DNA of 64,000 nt from the NCBI GenBank assembly GCA_023634235.1, contig JAMKCF010000008.1:64501-128500 (forward strand). The letters run 5' to 3'. The translations under genes were made by a program, and so were the position numbers. This DNA is from Pisaster brevispinus. Taxonomy: Eukaryota; Echinodermata; Asteroidea; Forcipulatida; Asteriidae. Positions 1 to 13,300 of the stretch are shown in pieces. Within the stretch, counting starts at the first letter, position 1; the number at the start of each line of letters is the position of its first letter. The notes under the pieces were generated by a model, which had not been told where the DNA came from, did not search any database, and saw nothing but the letters and a program-made list of their open reading frames with translations.

Positions 1-167
1 AAATATTTAACAGCACCTTATAGAGCAGACCTTTAAAATGAAAATACTAACAGTGTTCAATGATCCATTATGAGTGTCAAGAAATATTATTACTATTCAG
101 ATATCATATGTACTGCTTTAAACTTTGTCATACTCCTTGAGAAATGAATTTATCAAAGTGATCTCAC

Positions 168-3100
168 CTTCTTGATGTCCATATCATCCAAGTGATTTTG
201 CATAAACTGAACTGTTGCAGTGAAATCAGCCGAATTAAACTCATAAGGGATGTTCCAGCCCAAAGGACCAAACTTCCTTCTTTCCTGTTTCCAAATCAAT
301 ACAGAAAGAAACAGTATTACAGATCCAAAGAATTTGCATATCATATGAGGGCGCTGTTCTATGACCAGTATACATGTAAAATTTGGTCTTTCGTTTTTGC
401 CGTTGTTTTCCTACTTGTTACCTTGTTGTTGTAGTAAAGATTTTCAGGATCATCATGTTCCTTTACAATTTGACAACTTTCTGGGTTTGAATTGAAGTAT
501 TCTGTAGCTTTCTGACAGCTCCAGGATTGAATGTTGTGTGCTATGGATTGCCAGACACACAGAGACTGATTCAATATGGCCGCCACGACCTACTACATCT
601 TGCTGATGAGCCTCTCTTGAAGGTTAATAATAATAATAATAATAATGGCTTCTTATATAGTGCTTATATCCGTCACTCAGTGACACTCAAGGCGCTTCAA
701 CATCAAGTATTTTCCTGCGAGGTACATGGGGCTTCGTTTGAAGTATGACTCCTACTCCTTTACATAGCACCATGTAATGGTTTACAAGGTGCTGTGGCGC
801 AATATGCAGCCAATCAAACCAGGAAGGCGGACCCCTTCTCTTTTCAATATTAGTGCACTAGGTTCTTTTACGTGCATTACACAACACATGGGGCCAATGG
901 CTTTACGTCCCATCCGAAGGACGAAGCAATAAAAGTCACGACCGGGACTTGAACCCACACTCTGCTGAGGCAGGAACACCAGAGCTTGAGTCCGGTGCTC
1001 TTATCCGCTCGGCCACGACACGCCAAGATTAAACCTAATAACCTGCCAAACTGGGTCCCCTTGAAAGGGGATGAACAGCCAATAAATGAACATCATTGTC
1101 AAGGCAGGAGAGAAGGATTAGGACTACAGGTACTCAAGAGGGGACTTCATTCACCGCTACCTGACGCTCAGCAATGCCAGATCAATCAATAACAAAATGG
1201 ATGAATTACGGGGTAATGTGAGGTATGACAATGAGTATCCCAACTCAGGGATAATTTGTATTACAGAAACAGCTAAATAAAGACACTCCTACTAATCTAA
1301 TTGAAATCCCTGGCTTTGTTGCTGTAAAACAGGATCGATACTATGAGGACATATGCAAGACTAAAGGTGGAGGCTTGTGTGTTTACATCAATAATGGTGC
1401 AATAACTTTACTGTGAGATCGTCATGTTGTAGTGCAAACATGGAGCTTCTTTGTATCTCATTCCGCAGGAATTACCACAAATTCACTTGTTTGATACACG
1501 TACCTCCTGATGCAGATGCAGAAGCATCAAACATGATACATGATCAGGAAATTATGATTCTATTTTACTCATCTGTTATTGAAAGTGCTATTACTCATGA
1601 CTGTGTGGTTTGGTACAATGGGGCAAGAAAACAAGATACAGATAAAATGAAAAGGGTTGTGAAACAAGTATCAAAAATCCTAGGAATAGACAAAGACTTG
1701 GATGAAACTTGCAAAGAAAGGGTTCTTTCTAAAGCAGAGGCGGTCAACAGTAACATCGACCATCCACTCAACAAATTTTTCATCAGACTAAGGAGTGGTA
1801 GGAGATGGCAGTCACTTCGATGCAAAACAAACAGATACCCTCAACTCCTTCATACCATACGCTGTCCGTCTCCTTAATGATCAGCCCAGATATTAATTGC
1901 TTTAATTACTTTCTGCCACAATTTTGTTAATTTGATCTAATTTATATTCAGTATATATTTGTATTTGTGTGTGTGTGAACATGTCTACGCATTCAAACCG
2001 AGGACTTTAGCAATAGGGATCCGGAAAAAAAACATATCGGGGACAGTCCTCGGTTTGTTTCGTGTACAAAACCAATGGGAACGGCGCCAAAAAAAACTAA
2101 GTCCACAGCACGGGATGTCCTCGGTATTATACCATTTACACACTTGTGTGTGTGGGTGAGTTTGTTTTCACATTCAAACCGGGGACCTATAACAAAAGAG
2201 GACAATAGGGTCCCCGGTTGGGTAAAGGTCCCCAGTTAGAAATTGTGTACAAAACCAATGGGAGCTGTTGCCAAAAAGTTAGAGTCCAAACAAAAGAGGG
2301 ACAATAGGAGGTCCCCAATTGGAGGTGTTTACACACTTGGGTGTGTGTGTGTAATTATTGTGTGTACTGTATGTGTGCAAGGAAATTTTCCTCCATGGTA
2401 GGACTAATAAACTGAATTGAATTGAATTAAATATCTATCAATTTGAGGTTTTGAATTCTTAACTCACCTGAACTACAGTATGTAATACTGCAGTGGCATA
2501 CAGCATTGGTTTCCATTGTGGCATATTAGAAACATCTAGTTGATCCTGAGATATGCCAGCATATGTACGTTTCAACCCAGCCTTCACACCTTGAGGTGGT
2601 TCATTGGTGAACTTGATACACATCTACAATCAATCACACACAGTGTCAGAGTACAATGGCTTTCATATCAAAAAGCTCAGCAAACAATTGGATTTCAAAT
2701 GATAATAAGATTGAATATTCTGACTACATGAAACTTTTTTCTCACCTGTAACAAGCTAATAGGGAAGCTGTTGTGAACTTCTGTTGTCATCCACAACCGA
2801 AACTGGTCATGAACATTCTCTGTCTCAACAACAGTGTCCATGACTTCTCCAAGGAAGGACAATGACAAGTGACAGTTCTGCAACATGACCCAGCCTCCAT
2901 TGGCCTGAGATTGACTCATGAGACGGCGGGCATGAACTTCTTGGCCCTGACCCATGGATATAGCTCTGCATTCAATCTTCTTCTTCTTAGCTAAGGATTC
3001 AATCATGCTAGTAGGGTCGCTACCCATGGATAAGAAGCAGATAAGTGGGGTACGATTTTCAGATTCCTCCCATGTTGTCTCTAGATCCAGAATAACACCC

Positions 3101-4330
3101 TCTGCATAGCGTTCACCAAGGGAGTCAACTGTGGCAATAGTGAATAGTAAAAACAGATTAGAATTCAATCACCGTTTTTGAATAATATCTTTACCAAATC
3201 TTACTGCAGTAAGTTTAGATCATACCAACACTTACCAATATATTTTCTTGCCTGTGGTAGTGTCCTATCTGGACACCAGGATCTTATCAGGAGCAACCTC
3301 TTAAAGACATCCAGAGAATTCTGGTATCCATCTGGGATAGGTTCATCCTCGGGTGCCTCTTTATCAAACCAGTGCTTCCATTGCTTCTCATTACGTCCAA
3401 TCTGCAAGAAAATTAACTTGACTGTAAGTACTAATTTGACTGATTAGAGCAAGGATTAAAACTCGACATTCTTTAAGCTCCATGGATGATATCTTTTAGC
3501 TTTCCACCAGCAACAGAGAAGGAATCAGCAGATTATACTTCACACTTGCCAAGTGAGAAATAAAAGAAGTAAAATGATTGAAAAATGCAGAACATTGACT
3601 TGTAAGTAATTGTCTACCTGGTTGAGGATGTCACTGAAATGTTTGAGTTTACTGAGTTCCACCAAGTTGAGCCATGTAATGTCTAAAATCCATTTGCTTG
3701 ATTTAGGAGGGCAGGCTTTCAGATCAAGAGAGGCTCCACCTGTTACACATAATCATTAGAAAAATTTTTTTACAAACAGGTACACATGAAAATAAGCTGT
3801 CCAAAAATGCTAAATTTGAAGTTTTTGTGCAATATTTCAAAATCACTAATAAAGAGTTGTCTATAACTTCATTTACATCATGGGACTGTGTAATATTCAA
3901 CTAAATTAAACTTAATGCAAATGCAACTGCATGGTTGGACATGTCATCAAAACAAATTTATTAGATAGTCACAATTAAATACAATTATTCTGAAAAACAA
4001 AAACAAAACATCAAGTTCATAACTGATTTCAAAATTGTTTTTATAACAAAGTTGTTGTTCACATTTGTTTCCATACACTCCACTGACTGAATAAATAGGA
4101 GTCCCTGCTTTAAAAGATGAAACTGGAATAAGAACGAACCCTTAATGAGCGTGCTGAACTCCTCAGATTTAATCTTGCCAGCTTGAAGATCCACTTTCAG
4201 TGTCAGTAGAATTGTAAACATCAACTTATCACTCTCATACAGACCACGTGCAGCATACTTAAACACAGCATACGTCATGTAATCAATTATGTTAGAGATA
4301 CGCTTGCTTGTGATCGGGCTCTTGGTTGAA
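168..4330 (-). CDS. DNAH5: Dynein heavy chain exons 67-72 (AAA6 and start of C-terminal domain, residues ~3925-4303)
   Basis: Exons: 4140-4330, 3618-3739, 3236-3401, 2746-3128, 2468-2623, 168-284. Family landmarks: [16 protein letters not shown] (exon 68), [12 protein letters not shown] (exon 69), STLGERY-like start and [14 protein letters not shown] (exon 70), [17 protein letters not shown] (exon 71), [13 protein letters not shown] and [11 protein letters not shown] (exon 72). Exon 72 ends with a GTGAG donor at 167-163, so at least one more exon lies to the left of base 1. Exon 67 uses an unusual GTTCGT donor, supported by phase and homology. Intron 71 carries an antisense LINE and a SINE. 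Confidence 0.95.
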
Positions 4331-7300
4331 CTGTGGAGTTAATGGATTTACACTTGTATGACATTGAGTAACCTAAAGACAAAGGTATGTTTAATCCTTG
4401 GGCCTGACACTTATTGAGACAATTGAGGCAATCACCTCCATGTCCCCTGGGTATCGCCTTAGTGCATCTTAAAATGTTACAATACAAAGGTAAATTTCCC
4501 ACATACAGGTGCCCTTTACCAAGGAAAAACCAACTTGCCCTTACAAAAACAAAGTTCAGGTCTGTTATAATTACTGAAAGATATAGAGACGAGGGCACTC
4601 TACACATTCAAGGTATTTACCCATTTCATAACCCTACAATGAAGATAATGAAAGAAAAGTACAGAGAGCTTCTTAAAGACTTACTTTGCCATGGATATAT
4701 CAAACAGACCCAGGAACTGCTTAAGGGAGGTCTGGTACATCACATTCACCATGCTCATCTCTGTAATCAAGAAGTACAGGATACTGCCTCTGTTGGCCAC
4801 TGTGGAAAAGAAGAGACAATCATCAAATGGTGGATGACAGTTTGCAAACCATCAAATACATATTCTGCTCTCTACTTCTCTAGAAAGAATATAACTCCTA
4901 AATCTCATACAGTGCCAGACTTACCTGGTCTGAATTCCTCCCTGGCTGCATTAATCTTGATCTCAGTCTCTGCAGCTACCTGTAGTTTTTGACTGACTTC
5001 TTCTGCTGTAGTTTTGGTGTTTGACAGTACATTAATCAGAGATTCATCATCTACCAATGAGCCTTGTGTACTGGTGAGGCGATACAAGAGGTTGTCCTCT
5101 AGTTCTTTCATCTTGCGTTTGTTACTTGTCACGTCTTCAACCAGTTTGGTTCGTTCTGCTTCAAGTTCCTGTGCAAGAGAATAGCCAGTTTGTTAAGCAT
5201 AGAACAATGCATTTATTGTACCAGAGTTTCTTTGATGCAAAAGCTTTTCAAAGACAGAGAAAGATGATCGGGCAATTATTACGTAAATCAAGTTGTTAAG
5301 CCATCCTTTTAATAACATTATGTATAACCATGATCAGAGTTCTAGAAGTGCAAAGAGGTTTTGCCATTATTACTTACATTTTTTTCAGTCAAGATAACAC
5401 GACCAAGGAGTTGGTCCTCTAGACCCTTCATGGTGACTGTGAAATCAATGATTGATGTCTTGGCACTAACTTCTGGTGTGTAGGCAGGGTTAGGAAGCTT
5501 AGTAGTAATATACAGACGAAAGCCATCCATAACATCAACTTCTTTATCACCAACTTTCACCTTCAAATGAAAACATTTTTTTGATTAAAAGAAATTGTAA
5601 ATCATTGATGAAATTTGCTGAAAAAATGAATAAATATAAATAGTTTGTAGGCTGTTTGTAGGAAAACTGTTATGAATTGAAAATTTTAACTAAACCTTAT
5701 TAGGCTCATCTTATGGTCCATGCACTAAAAAAAGAAAATAGATACAAATAAGAATAAAATACTTTACCTTGAAGGTACTACCACTCTTGATGAAGTTCTT
5801 TTCGAGGACATTGTCAAGAGCTGGGTCCAATTCCTCTCCAATATCTTCAATCATAAGAGGTCTACCCAGAGACAAGGAATCTTCAAGATGTGTTCTGAAG
5901 TACTTGTGGTTTAGAGAGGTCAACTAAGAATAAACAAAGACACACGCCATAAAGGTGTAAATATTCAATTTCTTTGTGAACGAATAATTAAAGACAGATT
6001 TGTACTTATTGTAAAAAAAATAATCTAAATGTTATCAAGTAGGTGCCAGTGCCAAATCCCTTGTGTAGTTTGAAAGTAAAAAGAAAAATGAGAAACATGT
6101 TCAAAATAACATTGTTCTGTATTAATAGAAAGCTCGAATGGCGTTGGGGAAATAATCATATAAACATATCTGGATTGCATAGCTCCTATCTAGGAAAGAA
6201 ATGTATGTGTTTAGTTCTGACCTGCATCTCATTCTTAGATTCCCTATTCTTGATCCAGATTTTGCCCTGTCCTTGAGGATCAATGAGTAGTGGAAATCTG
6301 GCTGCTTTAGTCACAATAATTCCATTCTGAATGGACAGCTCATCATTGGGAAGACCCTGCATGTTCCATTCAGCAATCTGAACAACACAACAAAGACAAA
6401 ATTACACTTTATGTGTTGCAAGAAGTAACCACAAATTTCAAAAGTTGAAATATCCCAAGATTCATTTGTTTAATACTAGAATTTATGAAACAAAAATTGT
6501 TTGTTTACCATCGGACATTTGCTGACTTACCGTGGGATTATCCACCAACATTTCAATCAGATTCAGACCGGAACTGAAGGGAATCTTACGTGACTTCATC
6601 TCCTTCTTCCAATCCATGATAAGTCGAGAGCGGAACTCCTGATTGAATGGACCCTCATAAGACAAGAACCCTGTGGCCAATAAGACGTCTCCAACCAACC
6701 TGTCAAACATCAACAGCTAATTGGTTACCAATTAGAGGCTATAATACAGGTTGGAAAGTTGAGTTGTTAACCATTTTGCTTCAGAGGACACAATAACACA
6801 CAAAACTCTTATCTCGCAGCAGCTGCCATACATGTTTCTGTGCGTGTTTGGCAGCATTCATGTCAACACGCAACATTGAGGTGAGGCACTGTGGCAGGTT
6901 GAGCGTACACAGGCAACTGTTTGACAGAGTTCCTGTGGTAATGGTTTGGCGACCCCAGTCAAAAGCGATGCAAACAATGAGCAGATGAACTCTTTGGATT
7001 GAATTGTCATTAAAGACCTGTTCCCTTAATATACCATCAGGAGGCCTTTCATCTCTCTCTGGTATGCCGTATGTTTGACCGGGCACGGCTTGATGATCAG
7101 CCATTATATAACGGTCAGATTGTGCTTCAGAAAATATCAGAAGAAAAAATATTATTCTGCAAATGTCAATGAGAAACTGCCTCTATACGGTACCTAATCC
7201 GCAGCAGTAAAATAAAGCAAGACCAAGTTCCCAAAAAACAAATCTACACAACAAAGTAGATATACACATGGTGTTACCGCAAACCGAATATACATTGTCT

Positions 7301-10300
7301 CTATATTGATGTCCAAACAGAATTTCATTGAAAAAACAAACATTTTGACTGAAAACAGTTCCACTCAGGTAACTGGAAAAAGTTTGAATCCCTGAAGCGA
7401 ACTGGTTTATAGAAATATTTGTGTTTTCACTGAAGTGTTCTATACCTTCCAATTGCAGCCTTGAATTCCTTGTTTTGTTGTGTCCATCGTTCCTTCTCCC
7501 CACCTAGACCATTAATTAGAGCAGAGGCGGCATTCATCTTACGTCTACAATTCTCTGCATCATCAAGTAAGTCCTAAACACATACAATGAATACATAGAT
7601 CAAGATGAAGGAATGGCAGAGTTTAATTGATAGTATACAATATCTCTCCTTAAAACAAGTTGGGATGGCAAATGCACATAAACCAAAGTTGTCTTTGAAC
7701 CATGATCCCCTCAGGTAAGGGAACACTTAATCCTTGAGTATTTCAGAGAGCAAAATTACCTGTTTCTTCTTCATGGCAGCGTCATACTCTGCCTGAGCTG
7801 CATCTAACTCTTTTTGTTTCTCATCTAGTTGACCCTGTGCCCTTGCTAGATCCTTGTTTGCTACTTCAAGTCTTGCTTCCTGAACAACCAGGTTGGCCTG
7901 TGACAAAATACAGACAAAATAGTACACAAATAGATCCACACTGAAATCGTGTAAAAAAAAGATTGGCAAGGTTAATTATTCCATAATCTTCAATAAATAA
8001 AATATTAATACTTTTACACCACCGACAGCATTGACTTGATGACCAAGCAATGTGAAGGCTGATTTAAGTTGTAATATAGACTTAAGTTGTAATATAGACT
8101 TAATGCCTATTCTGAAAATGTTATTTCCAATAAATGTTTAAACAAAACAAGTAAAAATGGAAAAGTAATTCTTACCTTCAGTGGTAAGACTTCCTTGTTG
8201 ATTGTGAAGAAGAATGCCATAGCTCTAGTCCATGAACAAAGACCTGCAACATTTCCACACACCTACAGCACAACATGGTAATCCAATCAGTTCTAAGCAG
8301 TTTTGCAAAACAGTTGCCTTTTTGTACAAATAATTAGTTTTACTCTTTTAGATTAATCTGTTATATAATGTATGCAAACAAACACACATATTTTTCATGC
8401 TTTAATTCAGTTTGTTGTGCATCTTTTTTTAATACCTTTTTGGCTGTTTCTAAATTGTAGTCCTCCATTTCAATATATGGTGCTAGAAGCTCAACTGTCT
8501 CTCCATTAATGGTGTCTTTGGGGAATGTCAACAGGCCATTCAAGAATCCAGAACCACCCATTAGCTGCAACGTAATAAGCATGTAACAAAGTTAAACCTA
8601 CCCAAAACACCCACTAACAACCCAGAATCACCCATTAGCTGCAACATAACAAGCATTTAACAAAGTTAAACCTACCCAAAACACCCACTAACAACCCAGA
8701 ACCACCCATTAGCTGCAACATAACAAGCATGTAACAACGTTAAACCTACCCAAAACACCCACTAACCCAGAACCACCCATTAGCTGCAACATAACAAGCA
8801 TGTAACAATGCTAAACCTACCCAAGACACCCACTAACAACCCAGAACCACCCATTAGCTGCAACATAACAAGCATGTAACGTTTAACCTACCCAAAACAC
8901 CCACTAACAACCCAGAACCACCCATTAGCTGCAACATAACAAGCATGTAGCAACATTTAACCTACCCAAAACACCCACTAACAACCCAGAATCACCCATT
9001 AGCTGCAACATAACAAGCATTTAACAAAGTTAAACCTACCCAAAACACCCACTAACAACCCAGAACCACCCATTAGCTGCAACATAACAAGCATGTAACA
9101 ATGTTAAACCTACCCAAAACACCCACTAACAACCCAGAACCACCCATTAGTTGCAACATAACAAGCATGTAACAACGTTAAACCTACCCAAAACACCCAC
9201 TAACCCAGAACCACCCATTAGCTGCAACATAACAAGCATGTAACAATGCTAAACCTACCCAAAACACCCACTAACAACCCAGAACCACCCATTAGCTGCA
9301 ACATAACAAGCATGTAACGTTTAACCTACCCAAAACACCCACTAACAACCCAGAACCACCCATTAGCTGCAACATAACAAGCACATCACCCAATAACACT
9401 TAAAAACAACCCATAAGTAATTAGAGTCATCAATGAGCTGCAACACAACAAAAACCATAACATGGAATTATTCCTAAAAGCATGCATGCATGTCCACCAT
9501 CAACGTTCGAGTTGATAATTCACATCTACTTTAAAGAAAGTACTCATGTTGGACCTTCATTTAAGGTATCTGGTACACGACACTCAACGATTTGTGTTTA
9601 TTCAATAAGTTTATCCATTAAGATTTATTCCCAGAGTGGTCATCATCTGCGCCCGATTTCATAGAACTGCTTAGCAGAGAAAACAAATCGTTTCAACCTT
9701 TTCTGTTGTTCAGATTTTACATGTGACTTGGTATTTTGGCTGGTAACCTAATTCTGGTATGCCTAATTCTGTTGTGCTTACCTGTTTTTGTGTTTAAGCA
9801 GCTCTATGAATTGAGGCCCTGGTATTTACATGCCATTAAGAAGATTAGATTTATAGACAACGGACAGCTAATAAATCATCAAGTTATGAATTGTAAAAGA
9901 CATTCAAAGTTGTACACTAAGATAAAACAAATTACCTTAAGAGACAGTCCCCAGGATGGTTTAGGGCATGGTCTATCTGGATCCAATGATACTGGCTCAA
10001 TTTTAACTTGGAAGAGCAGCAATGCACAGTCCATAATACGCTGGATAAGAGAAGGTGGTTTACCAAGCTTGCGTACAGTTGATATGTCAGCTGGTTTGAT
10101 GGTATTAAGTGCAGCTTCAGCTTCTTCTAATGCAGGTTTAGCTGCCTCTAACTTTGTTAAGGCAATGGTTTTATCTGCCTGTATACACGGAACAAGAATG
10201 ATGTGTAACTTGTTAAATGAAGCAGCACAAGTATGACAAAACAATACAGTATTAAACACATATAGAAGTTGAACAAATGAAGTCCGAGTCCTACTTACAG

Positions 10301-13300
10301 CTATTTCATCCACAATGGCCTGAGCTTTGTCTTTCACTTTCTGTACCTGTGCCTTGACCTTTTCAGCTGCCTGTGCTTTTTGTGTCACTGCTAACAAAAC
10401 CTGTAAGACAACAAAAACCAATCATGAATGTAGCAATGGTGTAGCTAGGGATAATGTAGCAATGGTGTAGCTAGGGATTATGTAGCAATGGTGTAGCTAG
10501 GGATTTTGTAGCAATGGTGTAGCTAGGGATTATGTAGCAATGGTGTAGCTAGGGATTATGTAGCAATGGTGTAGCTAGGGATTATGTAGCAATGGTGTAG
10601 CTAGGGATTATGTAGCAATGGTGTAGCTAGGGATTATGTAGCAATGGTGTAGCTAGGGATAATGTAGCAACGGTGTAGCTAGGGATTATGTAGCAATGGT
10701 GTAGCTAGGGATTATGTAGCAATGGTGTAGCTAGGGATAATGTAGCAATGGTGTAGCTAAGGACATGGCTGTAGTCAAGTCCCTGTTGTCCAAGTCCGAG
10801 ACCGAGTCCTAGTCCTCCCCACCAAGGGGGAGTCCCCTTCGGTCCGAGTCCGAGTCCCACATGTCTATGTAAAGTTAGTCCTCCCTGTTGGTAAATTATT
10901 GCGTCACATGCGTGCGCATCTGCTGCACGCCCAAAACAGTTGTTACTTCAGGCATACGCTTGTTTTGTGTGTGTTATTTTACAAAAAAGTCACAATTTTC
11001 ATCGCTCGAAGGCATTTCTTATAAAGTAGGCGTTGCTTACAGTGGAATTATGTCAAACACCTAGAACAGGGTTGCGATAATGGTAACCTTCATTCCTCCT
11101 GCCGACACTCATATGGAACACTTCTGCATACAATTTAAACCAATTTGATCCATTTCTGTCAAACTTGTGACTAAATTTGCTTGATTTGTACCATTTAAAC
11201 AAGTCAAAACACATACTTAAAGACACGCCTAATTGATTTCCATTGTGCTATGAATCAATTTACATGCAAAAAAGTTAATGGCCGGACGTTTTGGAAAGAC
11301 TCTGCTGGAGTCGAAACGTCGGGCCATTAAAAAAATTTTTTATTTATACCACATGTTTTTTAGTTGGTAAACAGGTTGCAACAGCAAATCAACTTACACT
11401 TAAAACATCCTAAAAAAGAGAAAAAGAAGGAGAAAAAACGAGCACAGACTAACAAAAAACTGACCAACTTGCCAACTTGTTAGAAATTTGTATGTATCAA
11501 CATGTCGTTGTGAGTGTCAATCTGTCAAGGACTGTATACAACCAATCACGGAGGTAGAAAACCATGGACCACCAATCAACATAAACCTATGAAAACAAAT
11601 GCTGCAAGCCAGCTAAAACTGGCCTGCCTTTTCAAGTCTGAGATTGAGCATTATTGGTCGTGCAAAATGCTATTCGGAAGGTTAATCAAGAAGAGGGCAC
11701 TATTTCAGGTGGACAAAAAACACCATCACAGACTTGAACAAGACTATAAACCTGCCATGTGGGATTGAAACAAACAGGGTCTGTGGTTGACATGCAAAGA
11801 CCACAGGCAACGCATCAAGGGAAACAATATTTTATTCATCATTGATGATTTACATGGGCACAATAAAGGTTGCTAAGGTTGCATAGTTTCCCCCCCCCCT
11901 TTTTCCCCAGTCTCCAGCTGAGTTTGCACGCCGAGTCCCACATGGGTCAAGACCAAGTCTACACGCGGAGTCCCATGGGTTGAGACCAAGTCTGAGTCCG
12001 AGTCACAGTGCCCCGAGAATGAATCAAAGTGCGAGTACACAAAAAATGGATTTTAGACCAGTCTCGAGTACTCCAGCACTGGCTAGGGATATGTAGCAGT
12101 GGTGTAGCTAGAGAATCAGGCTTACACCAACTCTGTTTCCAATGTGGACCAAAGGGTATGTTTCCTGAATTGGACATTTTTTTGAATAACATCAAACATA
12201 AAGGCATAGTTTTCCATAAAAAGGTAATTTCCTCCAGTTCACAACGATTACAACGATTATTCTTCACGTTGGTTTAGAGTGTGTAATATGATTATGTCTT
12301 ATTTTGACGAGAAAGTTGCGCGAACCAACACGCTACAAATGCAGTAAACAATGTACTACACCCATAGCAACCGATGTACTATACCCATAGCAACAGCAGC
12401 TCCTTGGTACCATATGTATGGGGTGTTATAAAACAAAAAATAACTGCCCCCCCCCCCCCCTCACCATCTATACCACCGATTCAAGGCCTGTCAGCTTGTA
12501 CTTATTTTAACTTATTTTTAGTAAAACTACGAAGCTATTCCGGAAAGGGAATGCAACCCAATCATGGGAGCTTTAGTTTACACTTTAAAATTGTGTTTTG
12601 TTTCCATACCTCTTCAGCTTCTTTAGACGCAATGGCAAGCTCCTTCTCTTTAACTGCAAGTTCTTTACTTAGCTCAGCAACAGATAATGATGCTTCTACT
12701 AGCTTGTCCAATCCTGTAGTCATTCTGTTTGATAACTCATTGATCTCACCAAACTTGGATGAATAAATGTTCTTGTAGCCAGAAATAAATGACAAGTAGG
12801 ACTTTGGAGTAACATGGGTTGATCGCCGGAACCTGAGACAGAGTGTTTATTAGGTTTATTTTCAAGCTATATTTCAATCAAATACAAATGGAAGTCATAT
12901 AAAAAAAATTATAGAAAAAAACCAACTGTGCTCCACTTCTTCTCACTCAGTCACGTAAGATTCAACAAGAAAACATTAAGTCTCAATACCATCTTCACAA
13001 CAGACTGATTGTGCGACCAATGTTTACATGTTAATCACATGACTTATAGTGGGTGCTACGTCATCGCAGCTGATAGTAAAGAGGTGCACAAACTATGCTG
13101 TGACCCATCAAGACTCGGCTTTATTTGAAGTAAATATTAACACAGTTGCTAAGCCCTTGTTTAACTTAATCGTTGTACATTTGTTAAACCCAATCAGTAT
13201 TTGAAGTGGTTGATAGTTTAATCATTAAATCACTTTGATTCTGTGTTCTTTACATCAGTGTCACCTTGTTTGATTTCTTTGTTGCATCTGAGAAAATTCA

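Noticed and set aside
4414..4992. 192-codon plus-strand frame
   Set aside because: It lies mostly opposite dynein exons 65 and 66 (4685-4799, 4925-5168); an open antisense frame opposite conserved coding sequence is a common shadow.
8565..9390. CRISPR-like array
   Set aside because: Units are contiguous with no unique spacers, and the genome is eukaryotic; it is a minisatellite.
9736..10236. 166-codon plus-strand frame
   Set aside because: It lies opposite dynein exon 56 (9936-10178), and its protein has no family resemblance.
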